From Lachnospiraceae bacterium (GTDB lineage Bacteria > Bacillota > Clostridia > Lachnospirales > Lachnospiraceae), in contig JAFYYS010000022.1 of assembly GCA_017546025.1 (NCBI GenBank), positions 1 to 64,000 on the forward strand: 64,000 nt of DNA, read 5' to 3'. How positions within the stretch are numbered: the first letter of the stretch is position 1; every line of letters starts with the position of its first letter. The notes under the pieces are model-generated. The model was not told the origin of the DNA. It saw only the letters and a program-made list of their open reading frames with translations, and did no database searches. Shown piece after piece: positions 54,882-64,000 of the stretch. The translations under genes were made by a program, and so were the position numbers.

Positions 54882-55235
54882 ATGACGAATGCAGAGTACA
54901 TGCAGAATCTGGCAGCTTCCCAGATCAAAGAAGAGAAGTTCAGCTTTGCCGTAGGCGATACCGTTCGCGTAGAGTCGAAGGTAAAGGAAGGTAACCGCGA
55001 AAGACTTCAGGCTTTCGAGGGTGTTGTAACGAAGAGACAGAACGGCGGTGTTTCCGAGACCTTTACCGTTCGTAAGATCAGCAACGGCTGCGGCGTAGAG
55101 AAGACCTGGCCGCTTAACAGCCCTGTTCTTGCAAGCGTTACCGTAGTCCGTCAGGGTAAGGTTCGCCGTGCGAAGCTTAACTACCTTCGTCAGAGAACCG
55201 GTAAGGCTGCAAAGGTTAAAGAAGCTATCCGATAA
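54882..55235 (+). CDS. rplS: 50S ribosomal protein L19
   Basis: 117-residue ribosomal protein at the 30S-50S interface. [42 protein letters not shown] and the end [20 protein letters not shown] are diagnostic. The ATG at 54882 has GGAGGTC about 8 nt upstream. It has its own promoter and terminator. Confidence 0.97.
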   Translation: MTNAEYMQNLAASQIKEEKFSFAVGDTVRVESKVKEGNRERLQAFEGVVTKRQNGGVSETFTVRKISNGCGVEKTWPLNSPVLASVTVVRQGKVRRAKLNYLRQRTGKAAKVKEAIR

Positions 55236-55252
55236 AACGAAGAATTTTTCAG

Positions 55253-55285
55253 GTGCGGTTTCCGAAAGGAGACCGCACTTTTTTT
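55253..55285 (+). terminator. rplS intrinsic terminator
   Basis: GTGCGGTTTCC (55253-55263) pairs with GGAGACCGCAC (55268-55278) across a GAAA tetraloop, followed by seven T. Confidence 0.92.
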
Positions 55286-55341
55286 GTTTTCCGGGGCAAG
55301 CCGGCAAGGCGAAAAAAGGCGGGCAAAAAATAGCTTTTTCC

Positions 55342-55369
55342 TTGAAAAAAACGGTGTAAGTGGTATAAT
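55342..55369 (+). promoter_or_regulatory. sigma-A promoter of lepB operon
   Basis: TTGAAA (55342-55347), 16-nt spacer, consensus TATAAT (55364-55369). Confidence 0.8.
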
Positions 55370-55419
55370 AAAATAGATTATGGTCAAAATTGGGGAAGTC
55401 TGTGATTTGGGAGGTTGAA

Positions 55420-56010
55420 ATGGCTGACCGCTATGATTATTCGCATGCTGCAAGACGCGAAAAACTGATCAGTATCATCCGCTCCGTTCTCTTATGGATT
55501 CTGGCGGTCGGAGGTGCTGTGGCACTGGCTTATTTCCTCGTTCATTTCGGGCTTGCCAAGACGACCGTGGATGCTTCGATGTCGCCCACACTCGATGACG
55601 GAGACCGCATTCTGGTGGATCGGATCCGCTATAAAATCACGAAGCCGAAGCGGAATGACATCATCGTGTTCTGCCAGGACAGCAATCCCGACAGAAAGGA
55701 CGCATTTTACAACGTAAAGCGCATCGTCGGACTGCCCGGCGAGACAATCCAGATCAAGAACGGCGGCGTGTTCATCAACGGCGAAGAAATGACCGAGGTA
55801 ATCAACGCCGACCGCATGATGATTGCCGGACTCGCCACCTATGAGGTGAAGCTCGGCGACGACGAGTATTTCGTGCTCGGCGATTCGCGTAACAGCTCCG
55901 AGGACAGCCGGTATGCTTCCATCGGAAACGTGAAAAGGAGTGAAATCATCGGGTACGCCTGGATCCGGCTGAACCGTTTCTCATTTGTCAACAATCTTAA
56001 CAGAAAGTAA
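55420..56010 (+). CDS. lepB: signal peptidase I
   Basis: 196-residue membrane serine protease that removes signal peptides on the outer face of the membrane. One transmembrane segment (residues ~20-45) precedes the catalytic S53 in ASMSPTL; the general-base K100 is in NVKRIVGLPGE, and FVLGDSRNSSEDSR is the third box. The ATG at 55420 has GGGAGGTTG upstream. It is followed immediately by rbgA. Confidence 0.95.
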   Translation: MADRYDYSHAARREKLISIIRSVLLWILAVGGAVALAYFLVHFGLAKTTVDASMSPTLDDGDRILVDRIRYKITKPKRNDIIVFCQDSNPDRKDAFYNVKRIVGLPGETIQIKNGGVFINGEEMTEVINADRMMIAGLATYEVKLGDDEYFVLGDSRNSSEDSRYASIGNVKRSEIIGYAWIRLNRFSFVNNLNRK

Positions 56011-56014
56011 ACAT

Positions 56015-56872
56015 ATGCAATATCAATGGTATCCCGGGCATATGGCGAAGGCAAAGCGCCAGATGCAGGAAGACATAAAACTGATTGATGTGGTCGTCGA
56101 GCTGGTGGATGCGAGAATTCCGTTCTCCTCCAAGAATCCCGATATCGACGGCATCGCAAAGGGCAAATCCCGCGTGATTCTTTTGAACAAGGCCGACATG
56201 GCGGACCCCGCCGTGACCGCACTTTGGAAGGCCCGTTACGAAAAGGACGGCTTCTTCACGGCGCTTGTCAATTCAAGAAGCGGAAACGGCGTCAAAACCG
56301 TTGAGGAAATCATCTTAAAGGCATGCGCGGAGAAGATTGAGCGCGATTTGAAGCGCGGCATCAAAAACCGCCCCGTCCGTGCGATGATTGTCGGAATCCC
56401 GAACGTCGGAAAGTCCACCTTCATCAACAGCCTTGCAGGCAAAGCCATCGCGAAGACCGGCAATAAACCCGGTGTCACGAAGGGCAAGCAGTGGATCCGG
56501 CTTAACAAGAACGTCGAGCTTCTCGATACGCCCGGCATCCTGTGGCCGAAATTCGAGTCCGTGGAGTGCGGAAAGCGCCTTTCCTGGATCGGCTCCATCA
56601 ACGATGACATTCTGGTGCCCGAGGAGATGGCAACAGATTTGTTGAATTATATTACCGCCAATTATCCCGATATGATCCGCGGCAAATACGACGTCGCGGA
56701 AAGTCTTCCGGACGACGGGCCGGGCGCACTCCTTGCCCGGATTGCCGAGAAACGCGGCTGTCTCAAAAAAGGCGGCGTTCCGGATTACACGAGAGCCGCG
56801 AACCTGGTGCTCGACGATTTCCGCAGTGTCCGAATCGGACGGATCAGCCTGGAGCGGCCGGAGGAAGCATGA
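56015..56872 (+). CDS. rbgA: ribosome biogenesis GTPase RbgA (YlqF)
   Basis: 285-residue circularly permuted GTPase needed for late 50S assembly. Motif order is G4 LLNKADMAD, then G1 GIPNVGKSTFIN and G3 DTPGILWP, which identifies the permutation. The N-terminus QYQWYPGHMAKAKRQM and the C-terminal ANTAR-like helical domain fit. The ATG is at 56015, 4 nt after lepB. It overlaps rnhB by 4 nt. Confidence 0.96.
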   Translation: MQYQWYPGHMAKAKRQMQEDIKLIDVVVELVDARIPFSSKNPDIDGIAKGKSRVILLNKADMADPAVTALWKARYEKDGFFTALVNSRSGNGVKTVEEIILKACAEKIERDLKRGIKNRPVRAMIVGIPNVGKSTFINSLAGKAIAKTGNKPGVTKGKQWIRLNKNVELLDTPGILWPKFESVECGKRLSWIGSINDDILVPEEMATDLLNYITANYPDMIRGKYDVAESLPDDGPGALLARIAEKRGCLKKGGVPDYTRAANLVLDDFRSVRIGRISLERPEEA

Positions 56873-57639
56873 TGGAAAGCATTTCTGAAATTCGCGGGCG
56901 GCTTAACGGGGCAGCAGAGAGCGAGCTTCCGGAATTGATTGCGCTTTATAAAGCCGATGCAAGAAGCGGTGTCGTAAAGCTTGCCGAATCGTTTGAGAAG
57001 AAGCTTGTGGCGCTTTCTAAGGAACGTGCCAGGATGCAGGAGATGTTTCATTACGAACGTCTGTATCCCGAGGTCAATTACATCGGCGGCATCGACGAGG
57101 TCGGAAGAGGACCTCTTGCGGGACCGGTTGTGGCATGCGCCGTCATATTGCCGAAGGACTGCGACATTCTATACTTAAACGACAGCAAGCAGGTTCCCGA
57201 GAAGAAGCGGGAAGAGCTGTATGACGAAATCATGGCAAAGGCCCTAAGCGTCGGCATCGGCTGCGTCAGCCATACCGTGATTGACGAAATCAATATATTG
57301 CAGGCAACCTTTGAGGCCATGCGGCAGGCAATCGATTCGATGTCCGTGAAGCCCGAACACCTTCTGGTGGATGCGGTGCATATTCCCGGCATCACAATCC
57401 CGCAGCGCGGCATCATCAAGGGCGATGCGAAGAGCGCCTCGATTGCGGCGGCAAGCATTGTTGCCAAGGTGACGAGGGACCGGATGATGTGCGAGCTCGA
57501 CGCGAAGTACCCGGAATACGGATTTGCCAAAAACAAAGGCTACGGTTCGCCGGAGCACATTGCGGCTCTTAAACAGTTCGGACCGTGTGAGATACACCGC
57601 CGGAGCTTCATCGGCGGAATACTGGGAGAGCGCGAATGA
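56869..57639 (+). CDS. rnhB: ribonuclease HII
   Basis: 256-residue enzyme removing RNA from DNA-RNA hybrids. The catalytic core begins GGIDEVGRGPLAGPVV (D76, E77), with LLVDAVHIPG and the later Asp in VTRDRMM; an N-terminal substrate-binding region of about 70 residues precedes it, as in Bacillus RNase HII. The start ATG (56869 or 56872) overlaps the rbgA stop. The end overlaps yraN by 4 nt. Confidence 0.95.
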   Translation: MMESISEIRGRLNGAAESELPELIALYKADARSGVVKLAESFEKKLVALSKERARMQEMFHYERLYPEVNYIGGIDEVGRGPLAGPVVACAVILPKDCDILYLNDSKQVPEKKREELYDEIMAKALSVGIGCVSHTVIDEINILQATFEAMRQAIDSMSVKPEHLLVDAVHIPGITIPQRGIIKGDAKSASIAAASIVAKVTRDRMMCELDAKYPEYGFAKNKGYGSPEHIAALKQFGPCEIHRRSFIGGILGERE

Positions 57640-57980
57640 ACGAACGAAGCGTCGGCTCCCTGACGGAAGAGCGTGCGGCAAAATACCTCACGGAGCAGGG
57701 GTTGACCGTCCTTGAGACCAATTACCGCTGCCGGCTCGGAGAAGCCGACATTGTCGGAAGGGAAGCGGACGGAACGGTCGTATTTGTCGAAGTCAAGTTC
57801 CGCCGGTCCTCATCGTACGGGCTTCCGGAAGAGGCAGTCAATACGACGAAGCAAAACAAAATCAGAAGGACAGCGTTATATTACCTGACGGAGCACCGGC
57901 TTTCCCCGGAAACCGCCGTACGTTTCGACGTGGTGGCGATGGACAGCACGGAAATCCGCTGGTACCGGGACGCATTTTGA
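57636..57980 (+). CDS. yraN: YraN family protein (UPF0102)
   Basis: 114-residue protein of the UPF0102 family with a PD-(D/E)XK-like nuclease fold: NYRCRLGEADIVGRE (Asp) and VVFVEVKFRRSS (ExK). It follows rnhB in many Firmicutes, and a role in DNA repair or recombination is suspected but unproven. It is coupled to rnhB by a 4-nt overlap and precedes pgeF by 1 nt. Confidence 0.88.
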   Translation: MNERSVGSLTEERAAKYLTEQGLTVLETNYRCRLGEADIVGREADGTVVFVEVKFRRSSSYGLPEEAVNTTKQNKIRRTALYYLTEHRLSPETAVRFDVVAMDSTEIRWYRDAF

Positions 57981-57981
57981 G

Positions 57982-58827
57982 ATGGATATTACACTGAACG
58001 GGCAATCGAAGTTGACCATTACCGGGGAAGCGGCTTATGTTACGTTCCCCGAATGGAATGTGCCCGGATATGTGCATTTCGGGTATTCCTCGAGAATGCT
58101 CGGGGCGAGTAAGGGCATCTACGCGGCCATGAATCTCGGTTTTAACCGGGGCGATGACCGTGAGACGGTGCTGCAGAATTACCGTAAGATGACCGCTGCG
58201 CTCGGCATCGGTATTTCGAATCTGGTGCTGCCGAAGCAGACGCACAGCCTGAACGTGCGAAAGGTAACGAAGCCGGACTGCGGAAACGGCATTGAGCGGG
58301 AGAATGCCTTTGAGGATGTGGATGCCTTAATGACGGACGAGAACGGTGTCGCTTTGATGGTATTTACCGCGGACTGCGTGCCGGTCTTCCTGTTTGATCC
58401 CGTGAAACGGGTGATTGCGCTTGCGCATGCGGGCTGGAGGGGAACCGTCGGCGGAATATGCCGCGAAACACTCCGTGCGATGCATCGCGAGTACGGAAGC
58501 GAGCCGAAGGATGTGCTTGCGGCAATCGGACCGTCCATCTGCCGTGGGTGCTTTGAAATCGGTCCGGAGGTGGCTGAGGAATTCCTGAATGTCTTTCCCG
58601 AAGAGAAGGACGAAGTGCTGTTTCCTGGCGAGGGGGACCGCTCCTTTGCGGACCTTTGGAAGGCCAATGAAATCATGCTGATGCGCGAGGGTGTCCGGAA
58701 GGAGAACATCACCGTCTCGGGGCTTTGCACGATGTGCCGCCCGCAGCTGTTCTTTTCGCACCGCGCCACGCAGGGAAAGCGCGGAAGCAATGCAGGCTTT
58801 TTGATGTTAGGTGAGGTTTCGGAATGA
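57982..58827 (+). CDS. pgeF: purine nucleoside phosphorylase / polyphenol oxidase family protein (YlmD-like)
   Basis: 281-residue multicopper-like/YfiH family protein. The conserved His/Cys ligand set is visible in LPKQTHSLNV, FTADCVPVFL, LAHAGWRGTVGG, and SGLCTMCRP. Family members have been reported as peptidoglycan-editing or adenosine/purine phosphorylase enzymes; the substrate here is uncertain. It overlaps the next gene by 4 nt. Confidence 0.85.
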   Translation: MDITLNGQSKLTITGEAAYVTFPEWNVPGYVHFGYSSRMLGASKGIYAAMNLGFNRGDDRETVLQNYRKMTAALGIGISNLVLPKQTHSLNVRKVTKPDCGNGIERENAFEDVDALMTDENGVALMVFTADCVPVFLFDPVKRVIALAHAGWRGTVGGICRETLRAMHREYGSEPKDVLAAIGPSICRGCFEIGPEVAEEFLNVFPEEKDEVLFPGEGDRSFADLWKANEIMLMREGVRKENITVSGLCTMCRPQLFFSHRATQGKRGSNAGFLMLGEVSE

Positions 58828-60134
58828 AGTGCCATGAGCATAAAATTGTCGATGTGCTGAAGGGGAGCCCGTGCTGGCTTCTCGGAATCCGCGCCGGAGA
58901 CGTGCTCTTAAAGGTAAACGGCAAAACCATCATCGACATTTTGGACTACCGTTTTGAAGAGACGGGAGAGGAATTGAGCCTTACCGTCCGCCATCCCGAT
59001 GACACTGTCGAGGAATATGTCATCGAGAAGGACGAGGATGACGAGCTCGGCCTTGTTTACGCGGAATCACTGATGGATGACTACCGCTCCTGCCGGAACC
59101 GCTGCATCTTCTGTTTCATCGACCAGATGCCGCCCGGCATGCGCGATACCTTATACTTCAAGGACGACGACACGCGTCTTTCCTTCCTGCAGGGCAACTA
59201 CGTAACCCTGACGAACGTCAGCGACGAGGAGCTTGAGCGAATCTGTTACTACAAGCTTTCCCCGATTAACGTTTCGGTGCATACGACGAACCCCGAACTG
59301 CGAAGGAAAATGCTATGCAACCGTTTCGCAGGCACCATCCTCGAGAAGCTCAACCGCCTGAAGGAGGCCGGCATCACGATGAACGGCCAGATTGTTCTTG
59401 TAAAGGGTGTCAACGACGGCGACGAGCTCGAGCGGACGATTCACGATCTTACGGCATACATTCCCGAGATGCAGAGCTTAAGCGTGGTTCCGGTCGGACT
59501 CACGAAATACCGGGACGGTCTTGCGGAGCTTCTGCCGTTTGAGAAGGAGGATGCGAAGGAGGTCATTGCACGGATCCGCAAGTGGCAGGGAATCTGCCTG
59601 CAGTATTTCAAGACCCGCTTTGTCTATCCGAGTGACGAGTGGTATCTGACCGCCGGCGAAGAAATCCCGGGCGAAGAGGATTACGAAGGCTATCCGCAGA
59701 TTGAAAACGGCGTCGGCATGATCCGTTCCCTCGTGAAGGAAACCGAGGACTGCGTCGCCCAGGCGGCCGGTGACGACCGCACAAGAAACGTAAGCATAGC
59801 AACCGGAATGCTGGCAGCGCCGACCATCCGGATGCTTTGTGATAAGGTTCGGGAGAAGTTCCCGAACGTACATGCAAACGTATATGCGATTCGCAACGAT
59901 TTCTTCGGCGAACGCATTACCGTGTCCGGCCTTCTGACCGGGCAGGATATCATGGCACAGCTTAAGGACAGGCCGCTCGGTGAACGGTTGATATTGCCGG
60001 CGAACCTTCTTCGAAGCGGCGAGGACGTCCTTCTCGATGATTATCATGTGCCGGACATAGAAAAGGCTTTGAACATCAAAATCCGGATCGGCGAATCGAC
60101 CGGCCGTGATTTTCTGGACAGCCTGATTGAGTAG
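58824..60134 (+). CDS. radical SAM protein with PDZ-like and DUF512 domains
   Basis: 436 residues. An N-terminal PDZ-like segment (VLKGSPCWLLGIRAGDVLLKVNG) is followed by the radical SAM cluster C90, C94, C97 in CRNRCIFCFIDQ, and a C-terminal DUF512 domain. This arrangement is a conserved Firmicutes family placed just before der; it is unrelated to nitrogen fixation despite some 'NifB-like' labels. The substrate is unknown. The start overlaps the preceding stop (ATGA). Confidence 0.9.
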   Translation: MKCHEHKIVDVLKGSPCWLLGIRAGDVLLKVNGKTIIDILDYRFEETGEELSLTVRHPDDTVEEYVIEKDEDDELGLVYAESLMDDYRSCRNRCIFCFIDQMPPGMRDTLYFKDDDTRLSFLQGNYVTLTNVSDEELERICYYKLSPINVSVHTTNPELRRKMLCNRFAGTILEKLNRLKEAGITMNGQIVLVKGVNDGDELERTIHDLTAYIPEMQSLSVVPVGLTKYRDGLAELLPFEKEDAKEVIARIRKWQGICLQYFKTRFVYPSDEWYLTAGEEIPGEEDYEGYPQIENGVGMIRSLVKETEDCVAQAAGDDRTRNVSIATGMLAAPTIRMLCDKVREKFPNVHANVYAIRNDFFGERITVSGLLTGQDIMAQLKDRPLGERLILPANLLRSGEDVLLDDYHVPDIEKALNIKIRIGESTGRDFLDSLIE

Positions 60135-60143
60135 GAGAAAACC

Positions 60144-61472
60144 ATGAAGAAACCCATTGTTGCCATTGTCGGCAGACCGAATGTCGGTAAATCCACTCTG
60201 TTCAACGCGCTTGCGGGTGCGAAAATCAGCATCGTGGAGGACATCCCCGGCGTGACAAGAGACCGGATTTATGCGGACATTACGTGGCTGAACCACGCCT
60301 TTACGATGGTTGATACCGGCGGTATCGAGCCCGAATCGAAGGACATCATCCTTTCCCAGATGCGTGAACAGGCGCAGATGGCAGTTGACTCGGCCGACGT
60401 CATCATTTTCCTGACGGATGTACGGCAGGGATTGGTGGATGCCGACCACAAGGTTGCAGACATGTTAAGGCGTTCCGGAAAGCCGGTTGTGCTCGTTGTC
60501 AACAAGGTCGACAGCTTCGAGAAGTTCATGAACGACACGTACGAGTTTTATAACCTCGGCCTCGGCGATCCGTATCCCGTTTCCGCGGCTTCCATGCTCG
60601 GCTTCGGCGATATGCTTGACCGCGTGACGGAGCTCATTCCGAACAACGCGGAAGCAGACGAAGAGGACACGAGACCGAAGGTTGCGATTGTCGGTAAACC
60701 GAATGTCGGTAAGTCTTCGATTATCAACCGCCTTCTCGGCGAAGAGCGCGTCATCGTTTCGGACATTGCCGGAACGACAAGAGACGCCGTTGATACCTCT
60801 GTGAAATATAACGGTAAGGAATATGTCTTCATCGATACGGCCGGACTCCGCAGAAAAGCAAAGGTACACGAGAACCTCGAGAAATACAGCATCGTCCGTA
60901 CCGTCGGTGCGGTGGAACGAGCCGATGTGTGCGTCATCGTCATCGATGCGACAGAGGGCATTTCCGAACAGGATGCGAAGATTGCCGGCATCGCCCACAA
61001 CGAAGGCAAGGGTCTGATCATTGCCGTTAACAAATGGGACGCCGTTGAGAAAGACAACAGCTCCGTAAACAAATATACCGAGGACATCCGAAATGTCCTG
61101 TCCTTTACGCCTTATGCGGAAATCGTCTTCATTTCCGCCGTGACCGGACAGCGCCTTACGAAGCTTTACGATGCCGTTGACAAGGTCATCGAGAGCCAGA
61201 ATCTCCGAATCGGAACCGGCGTTCTGAACGAAATTGTTTCGGAAGCCGTTTCCCTGCAGCAGCCCCCGACCGATAAGGGACGCCGTTTGAAGATTTTCTA
61301 TGCGACGCAGGTTTCCGTGAAACCGCCCACATTTGTCATTTTCGTAAATGACAAGAAGCTGATGCACTATTCGTATGTCCGCTACCTGGAGAACAAGATC
61401 CGGGAGGCATTCGGCTTTGCGGGCACGCCGCTTCACTTCATCACGAGAGAGCGGGACGAGAACAAACAGTAA
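60144..61472 (+). CDS. der: ribosome-associated GTPase Der (EngA)
   Basis: 442-residue tandem GTPase for 50S assembly. G domain 1: GRPNVGKSTLFNALAG, DTGGIEPE; G domain 2: GKPNVGKSSIINRLLG, DTAGLRRKA; C-terminal KH-like domain ending FAGTPLHFITRERDENKQ. RBS AGGAGAAA. It leads the der-plsY-gpsA group, a conserved order. Confidence 0.97.
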   Translation: MKKPIVAIVGRPNVGKSTLFNALAGAKISIVEDIPGVTRDRIYADITWLNHAFTMVDTGGIEPESKDIILSQMREQAQMAVDSADVIIFLTDVRQGLVDADHKVADMLRRSGKPVVLVVNKVDSFEKFMNDTYEFYNLGLGDPYPVSAASMLGFGDMLDRVTELIPNNAEADEEDTRPKVAIVGKPNVGKSSIINRLLGEERVIVSDIAGTTRDAVDTSVKYNGKEYVFIDTAGLRRKAKVHENLEKYSIVRTVGAVERADVCVIVIDATEGISEQDAKIAGIAHNEGKGLIIAVNKWDAVEKDNSSVNKYTEDIRNVLSFTPYAEIVFISAVTGQRLTKLYDAVDKVIESQNLRIGTGVLNEIVSEAVSLQQPPTDKGRRLKIFYATQVSVKPPTFVIFVNDKKLMHYSYVRYLENKIREAFGFAGTPLHFITRERDENKQ

Positions 61473-61485
61473 GAAGGATTCGGTT

Positions 61486-62160
61486 ATGGCTATAAAAATC
61501 ATCATTTGCATCATCGTCGGATATCTGTGCGGCACGGTTTCGACGGCCTATCTGGTGGGAAAGCTCCACGGCATTGATATCAGACAGTACGGGAGCGGCA
61601 ACGCCGGCGCGACCAACGCGATCCGCACGCTCGGCAAAAAGGCCGGCATGCTTGTTTTGCTGGCAGACCTTTTGAAGGTCATGATTCCGGCGCTCATCGT
61701 GCACTTTGTCATATTCGCGGACGAGGATTACGCGACATTACTTTGCCAGATTACCGGATTTGCCGGTGTCCTCGGACACAACTATCCGGTCTGGCTTAAG
61801 TTCAAGGGAGGCAAGGGAATCGCTGCCACGGGCGGCGCAATGATTGCAACGGATTTCCGCTACGCTTTGTTCATCCCGGTTTTCGTGGCGATTGTGTATT
61901 TCACGAAATACATGTCGGTCGGCTCGATGTTCGTCGTGTTTCTGTACCCGGTGCTTCTAGCGGTCATCAAGGTCGGCGAGCCGTATTACGTGCCGATGCT
62001 TGTTGTAGCCTGCCTGTTTACGGTTTCCGGCGTTTATACGCATCGTGAAAATATAAAGAGATTACTTAACGGAACGGAAAGAAAGATGGGACAGCATGTC
62101 GACACTTCCGCCGTAAGCATAACAGAGGAAAAGGAGAACGATTCATGTTCAGAAGAGTAG
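61486..62160 (+). CDS. plsY: glycerol-3-phosphate acyltransferase PlsY
   Basis: 224-residue integral membrane acyltransferase that uses acyl-phosphate to make lysophosphatidic acid. Motifs: GSGNAGATNAIRTLGKKAG, GHNYPVWLKFKGGKG and about five membrane segments. The C-terminal hydrophilic tail of ~20 residues is longer than in most. The ATG at 61486 has GAAGGA upstream; it overlaps gpsA by 16 nt. Confidence 0.95.
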   Translation: MAIKIIICIIVGYLCGTVSTAYLVGKLHGIDIRQYGSGNAGATNAIRTLGKKAGMLVLLADLLKVMIPALIVHFVIFADEDYATLLCQITGFAGVLGHNYPVWLKFKGGKGIAATGGAMIATDFRYALFIPVFVAIVYFTKYMSVGSMFVVFLYPVLLAVIKVGEPYYVPMLVVACLFTVSGVYTHRENIKRLLNGTERKMGQHVDTSAVSITEEKENDSCSEE

Positions 62161-63158
62161 CCGTACTCGGTGCCGGAACCTGGGGCACCGCACTCGCCAT
62201 TCAGTTGGCGGAGAATGACAACGAAGTAACACTTTGGAGCAAGCTCCCGAGAGAGATTGAAGCCCTTCAGGCGGACCGGAAGCATGTTCCGAACCTGCCT
62301 GACGCCGTTTTGCAGGACAGCGTCATTCTGACGACCGATTTGAAGGAAGCCTGCGAAGGAAAGGATTTGATCGTATTTGCCGTAGCAAGCCCTTACGTGC
62401 GTTCGACTGCGAAGGAGGCGAAGCCCTTCATTCCCGAAGGCCAGATCATCGTCAATGTGGCAAAGGGCATTGAGGAAAGCACGACGATGACGCTTACCGA
62501 GGTCATCCGGGACGTAATCCCGTGGGTTGAGACCGCCGTTCTTTCAGGTCCGAGCCATGCGGAGGAGGTCGGAAGAGACATTCCGACGGCCATCGTGGTC
62601 GGTGCAAAGAAGCATTCGACGGCTACGATGATTCAGGATACGTTCATGAATGAGTATTTCCGGATTTACACGAGCCCCGATGTCATCGGCATCGAGCTCG
62701 GCGGATCCTTAAAGAATGTCATCGCGCTCGCAGCCGGCATCGTGGACGGTCTCGGGCTCGGCGACAATACGAAGGCAGCCCTGATGACGAGAGGTTTGAC
62801 CGAAATCAGCCGTCTCGGTGTCGCGATGGGCGGCAAGCTCGAAACATTCCTCGGACTTTCCGGCATGGGCGATTTGATTGTTACCTGTACGAGCACGCAC
62901 AGCCGTAACCACAATGCCGGATATCTGATCGGACAGGGCTATACCATGCAGCAGGCCATGGATGAAGTTAAGCAGGTTGTGGAGGGCGTTTATTCCGCCA
63001 AATCCGCACTGCAGCTTGCACAGAAGTACGGCGTTGCCATGCCGATTGTAGAGCAGGTCAACGAAGTACTGTTTGACGGAAAGACCGCCATGGAAGCACT
63101 TGACGATCTTTTCACAAGAGCACGGGCGGAAGAGATTAACTGGGACGACGAAGCATAA
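62145..63158 (+). CDS. gpsA: glycerol-3-phosphate dehydrogenase (NAD(P)+)
   Basis: 337-residue enzyme reducing dihydroxyacetone phosphate to sn-glycerol 3-phosphate for phospholipids. The dinucleotide motif is VLGAGTWGTALAIQLAEN; the catalytic lysine is in GGSLKNVIALAAGI. It overlaps plsY by 16 nt, matching their consecutive roles: GpsA supplies the PlsY substrate. Confidence 0.96.
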   Translation: MFRRVAVLGAGTWGTALAIQLAENDNEVTLWSKLPREIEALQADRKHVPNLPDAVLQDSVILTTDLKEACEGKDLIVFAVASPYVRSTAKEAKPFIPEGQIIVNVAKGIEESTTMTLTEVIRDVIPWVETAVLSGPSHAEEVGRDIPTAIVVGAKKHSTATMIQDTFMNEYFRIYTSPDVIGIELGGSLKNVIALAAGIVDGLGLGDNTKAALMTRGLTEISRLGVAMGGKLETFLGLSGMGDLIVTCTSTHSRNHNAGYLIGQGYTMQQAMDEVKQVVEGVYSAKSALQLAQKYGVAMPIVEQVNEVLFDGKTAMEALDDLFTRARAEEINWDDEA

Positions 63159-63167
63159 GGACAGACT

Positions 63168-63974
63168 ATGAAACGTTACATCGTGATCGGCGAAATTGTG
63201 CTGATCCTGCTTTTGACCGGCCTGATTCTTCTCGATTTTACGGGAGTCGGCCGCGAGAATCGCAAACAATACAAAGAAATCGACCACATTTCCGGGGACG
63301 CGACTCCGGAGGTTGTTTCCGTTGCGCCTCTTGAGGGCAAGGACCCTTACGTGTACCACGTCGAAGGGGACAAGCTCGTCGGGCCGACGCCGACATCAAC
63401 CCCGACGCCTACGCCTACGCCGACGTTAAGTCCTGAAGAGAAGTATATCCGGGACGGCATCGAGCGGGCCTATGCCTGCACGATTCCCGAAAGCATCGCA
63501 TTTGCCGACGTCAAGGATTACCTGAGCATACGGCGGGATCCGGACGGAGGTGCGCCGCGACTCGGCGTCATGAACCCCGGCGACAGCTGCCTCGTGGAAT
63601 CCGTGAACGGAGAGTGGGCTTACGTGAAGAGCGGCAGCATACTCGGCTACTGTCTCGTGGAATACCTGATTCGCGGGGAAGAGGCAAAGCAGTACGCGAA
63701 GGAGCATGTGGTTTATAAGGCAACCATCATCGGTCCGGTCAATATGCGGTCGGAGCCGACGACACAAAAGGACAATGTCATAGCAACACTGGAGGTCGGG
63801 CAGGTGGTGACAGCGAAGACACCGGCGCTACGAAGCGACAGCGATCCGACAACACCCTTGTTCACCGAGGTGGAGCTTTCGGACGGCAGGACCGGATACA
63901 TCGCCACAAACCTGGCGGAGATAACCTATTCCTGGCCGGTCGGACACATCATTGATGACCGTAAAAAACAATAA
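63168..63974 (+). CDS. membrane-anchored SH3-domain protein
   Basis: 268 residues. An N-terminal anchor (VIGEIVLILLLTGLILLDF) is followed by a Thr/Pro linker (TPTSTPTPTPTPTL, residues ~75-88) and two bacterial SH3 (SH3b)-like modules (about residues 110-160 and 185-255; VNMRSEPTTQKDNVIATLEVGQ is the classical SH3_3 start, of which the core is MRSEPTTQKDNVIATLE). It probably binds cell-wall components. It follows gpsA by 9 nt and may be co-transcribed. Confidence 0.8.
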   Translation: MKRYIVIGEIVLILLLTGLILLDFTGVGRENRKQYKEIDHISGDATPEVVSVAPLEGKDPYVYHVEGDKLVGPTPTSTPTPTPTPTLSPEEKYIRDGIERAYACTIPESIAFADVKDYLSIRRDPDGGAPRLGVMNPGDSCLVESVNGEWAYVKSGSILGYCLVEYLIRGEEAKQYAKEHVVYKATIIGPVNMRSEPTTQKDNVIATLEVGQVVTAKTPALRSDSDPTTPLFTEVELSDGRTGYIATNLAEITYSWPVGHIIDDRKKQ

Positions 63975-63991
63975 AAGGAGCATAAATTACC

Positions 63992-64000
63992 ATGGAAATG
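63992..64000 (+). CDS. start of a gene running off the window
   Basis: ATGGAAATG at the right edge, preceded by AAAAGGAG 12 nt upstream. Only three codons are visible, so no function can be given. Confidence 0.4.

Overview
The window is a stretch of a Clostridia chromosome, most likely Lachnospiraceae. The evidence is the gene orders dgt-dnaG-rpoD-trmK, ylxM-ffh-rpsP-khpA-rimM-trmD-rplS and lepB-rbgA-rnhB-yraN, the near-consensus sigma-A promoters, the AGGAGG-type ribosome binding sites, and several small membrane or lipoprotein families typical of that group. No rRNA, tRNA, insertion sequence or prophage was seen. Almost everything is on the + strand; typA is the only gene on the minus strand.

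Layout: 1-7.2 kb holds DNA replication and transcription genes (dgt, dnaG, rpoD, trmK), a TGS/kinase protein and the RNase P RNA. 7.2-13 kb holds a GH8 exo-oligoxylanase, threonine synthase, a small membrane protein and a coupled zinc-ribbon/TPM membrane pair. 13-13.6 kb is non-coding and full of repeats. 13.6-22.4 kb holds typA (minus), dapA-dapB and a Gld-type ABC transporter operon. 22.4-29.4 kb holds an M29-type aminopeptidase and the purine genes purE, purM, purN and purD, with a YD-like secreted protein inserted. 29.4-30.9 kb holds an intergenic array of inverted repeats with an exact 74-bp period, followed by an orphan PD-(D/E)XK nuclease-like gene. 31-37.2 kb holds a pseudouridine synthase, an atypical ligA, metA, a second YD-like protein and a thioesterase. 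37.2-40.6 kb holds a manganese (yybP-ykoY class) riboswitch in front of a MacB-type ABC transporter. 40.6-44.9 kb is an AT-richer island: paired direct repeats resembling LytTR-regulator sites, a small secreted cysteine protein, and a second MacB-type transporter with split permeases. 45-51 kb holds a YitT membrane protein, an SOS-box gene, alpha-galactosidase, an rRNA/tRNA methyltransferase and a lipoprotein. 51-64 kb is a dense translation, secretion and ribosome-assembly cluster ending in der-plsY-gpsA and an SH3-domain protein.

The housekeeping parts are ordinary. The parts most worth attention are the 74-bp inverted-repeat array next to the nuclease-like gene, the Mn riboswitch controlling an efflux/FtsX-like transporter, the secreted-protein/transporter island, the lone LexA-box gene, and a recurrent CATTTTCC/GGAAAATG dyad at promoters.
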